From Mariaggregatimicrobium sp964498785 (GTDB lineage Bacteria > Zhuqueibacterota > Zhuqueibacteria > Thermofontimicrobiales > Thiofontviventaceae), in contig CAZCJL010000062.1 in assembly GCA_964498785.1 (NCBI GenBank), positions 1-38,946 on the forward strand: 38,946 bases of DNA, written 5' to 3'. The notes beneath the pieces were generated by a model. That model saw only the letters and a list, made by a program, of their open reading frames with translations. It ran no database searches and was not told the origin of the DNA. Shown here one piece after another: positions 38,907 to 38,946 of this stretch. Position 1 is the stretch's first letter, and every line of letters begins with the position of its first letter. The translations under genes and the position numbers were made by a program.

Positions 38907-38946
38907 ATATTTTATGGTAGATATGGGCGATTGCCGCTATGTCGTA

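Noticed and set aside
1..38946. CRISPR arrays, prophage and insertion sequences
   Set aside because: I saw no regularly spaced repeats, no phage structural genes and no transposase-like frames anywhere in the window.

Overview
The window reads as chromosome from an AT-rich, double-membraned bacterium of the FCB superphylum, outside classical Bacteroidota (a Calditrichota, KSB1 or Marinimicrobia-like lineage is plausible). The reasons are two very large secreted proteins that end in a FlgD-Ig/type IX-like C-terminal sorting domain (YPNPFN motif, last residues MILLK or MLFVK), a patatin autotransporter with an outer-membrane barrel, and core genes that are clearly bacterial. The phylum is an inference; no rRNA or tRNA is present. 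No CRISPR array, transposase, integrase or phage gene is visible.

Layout. 1-593 is a non-coding left flank with a promoter candidate. 594-10706 (+) is an exported-protein operon, locus A: a membrane-anchored unknown, a secreted unknown, a PEGA-domain protein with a C-terminal membrane anchor and Pro-rich tail, and a secreted giant of about 1955 residues (BNR propeller, seven ASH domains, sorting module). 10830-13181 (-) holds a Nudix hydrolase and a cell-wall amidase. 13366-22466 (+) is a housekeeping block: folC, an orphan sugar-type ABC ATPase, then rho-rpmE-DUF1385-prfA-prmC, a phosphomannomutase/phosphoglucomutase and a tiny Lys-rich protein. A 59-residue ORF follows at 22657. 22928-27883 (-) carries three exported proteins: a patatin/POTRA/barrel type Vd autotransporter, a transglutaminase-like protein and a TatT-like helical-repeat protein. 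28047-29805 (+) is an excisionase-type HTH protein plus an ExeA-like ATPase, followed by an MFS-HEAT fusion. 32530-37713 (+) is locus B: a polytopic membrane protein, a FecR-domain protein with a C-terminal anchor and Pro-rich tail, and a second secreted giant. 37763-38812 (-) is an unrecognised protein.

Main observation. Loci A and B look like two versions of one module. Each ends with a small exported protein that has one C-terminal membrane segment and a Pro-rich tail of the form GPT(x)PxLxxPPxxP. That gene is followed within 15 nt, or with overlap, by a giant secreted protein. The two giants share a homologous C-terminal half of about 550 residues but have unrelated N-terminal display domains. 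I suggest an anchor-plus-cargo surface-display system with exchangeable sensory/structural partners (PEGA or FecR). This is an inference from sequence only.

Regulation. Nine promoter candidates follow a pattern TTG-N20-TAnnTT (spacer 17 bp in eight, 16 in one), six of them with a C before the TTG. Several genes have strong hairpin terminators. Shine-Dalgarno sequences are strong on some genes (rpmE, the TatT-like gene, exeA-like, the mutase) and weak or absent on others (rho, folC, the MFS-HEAT gene).
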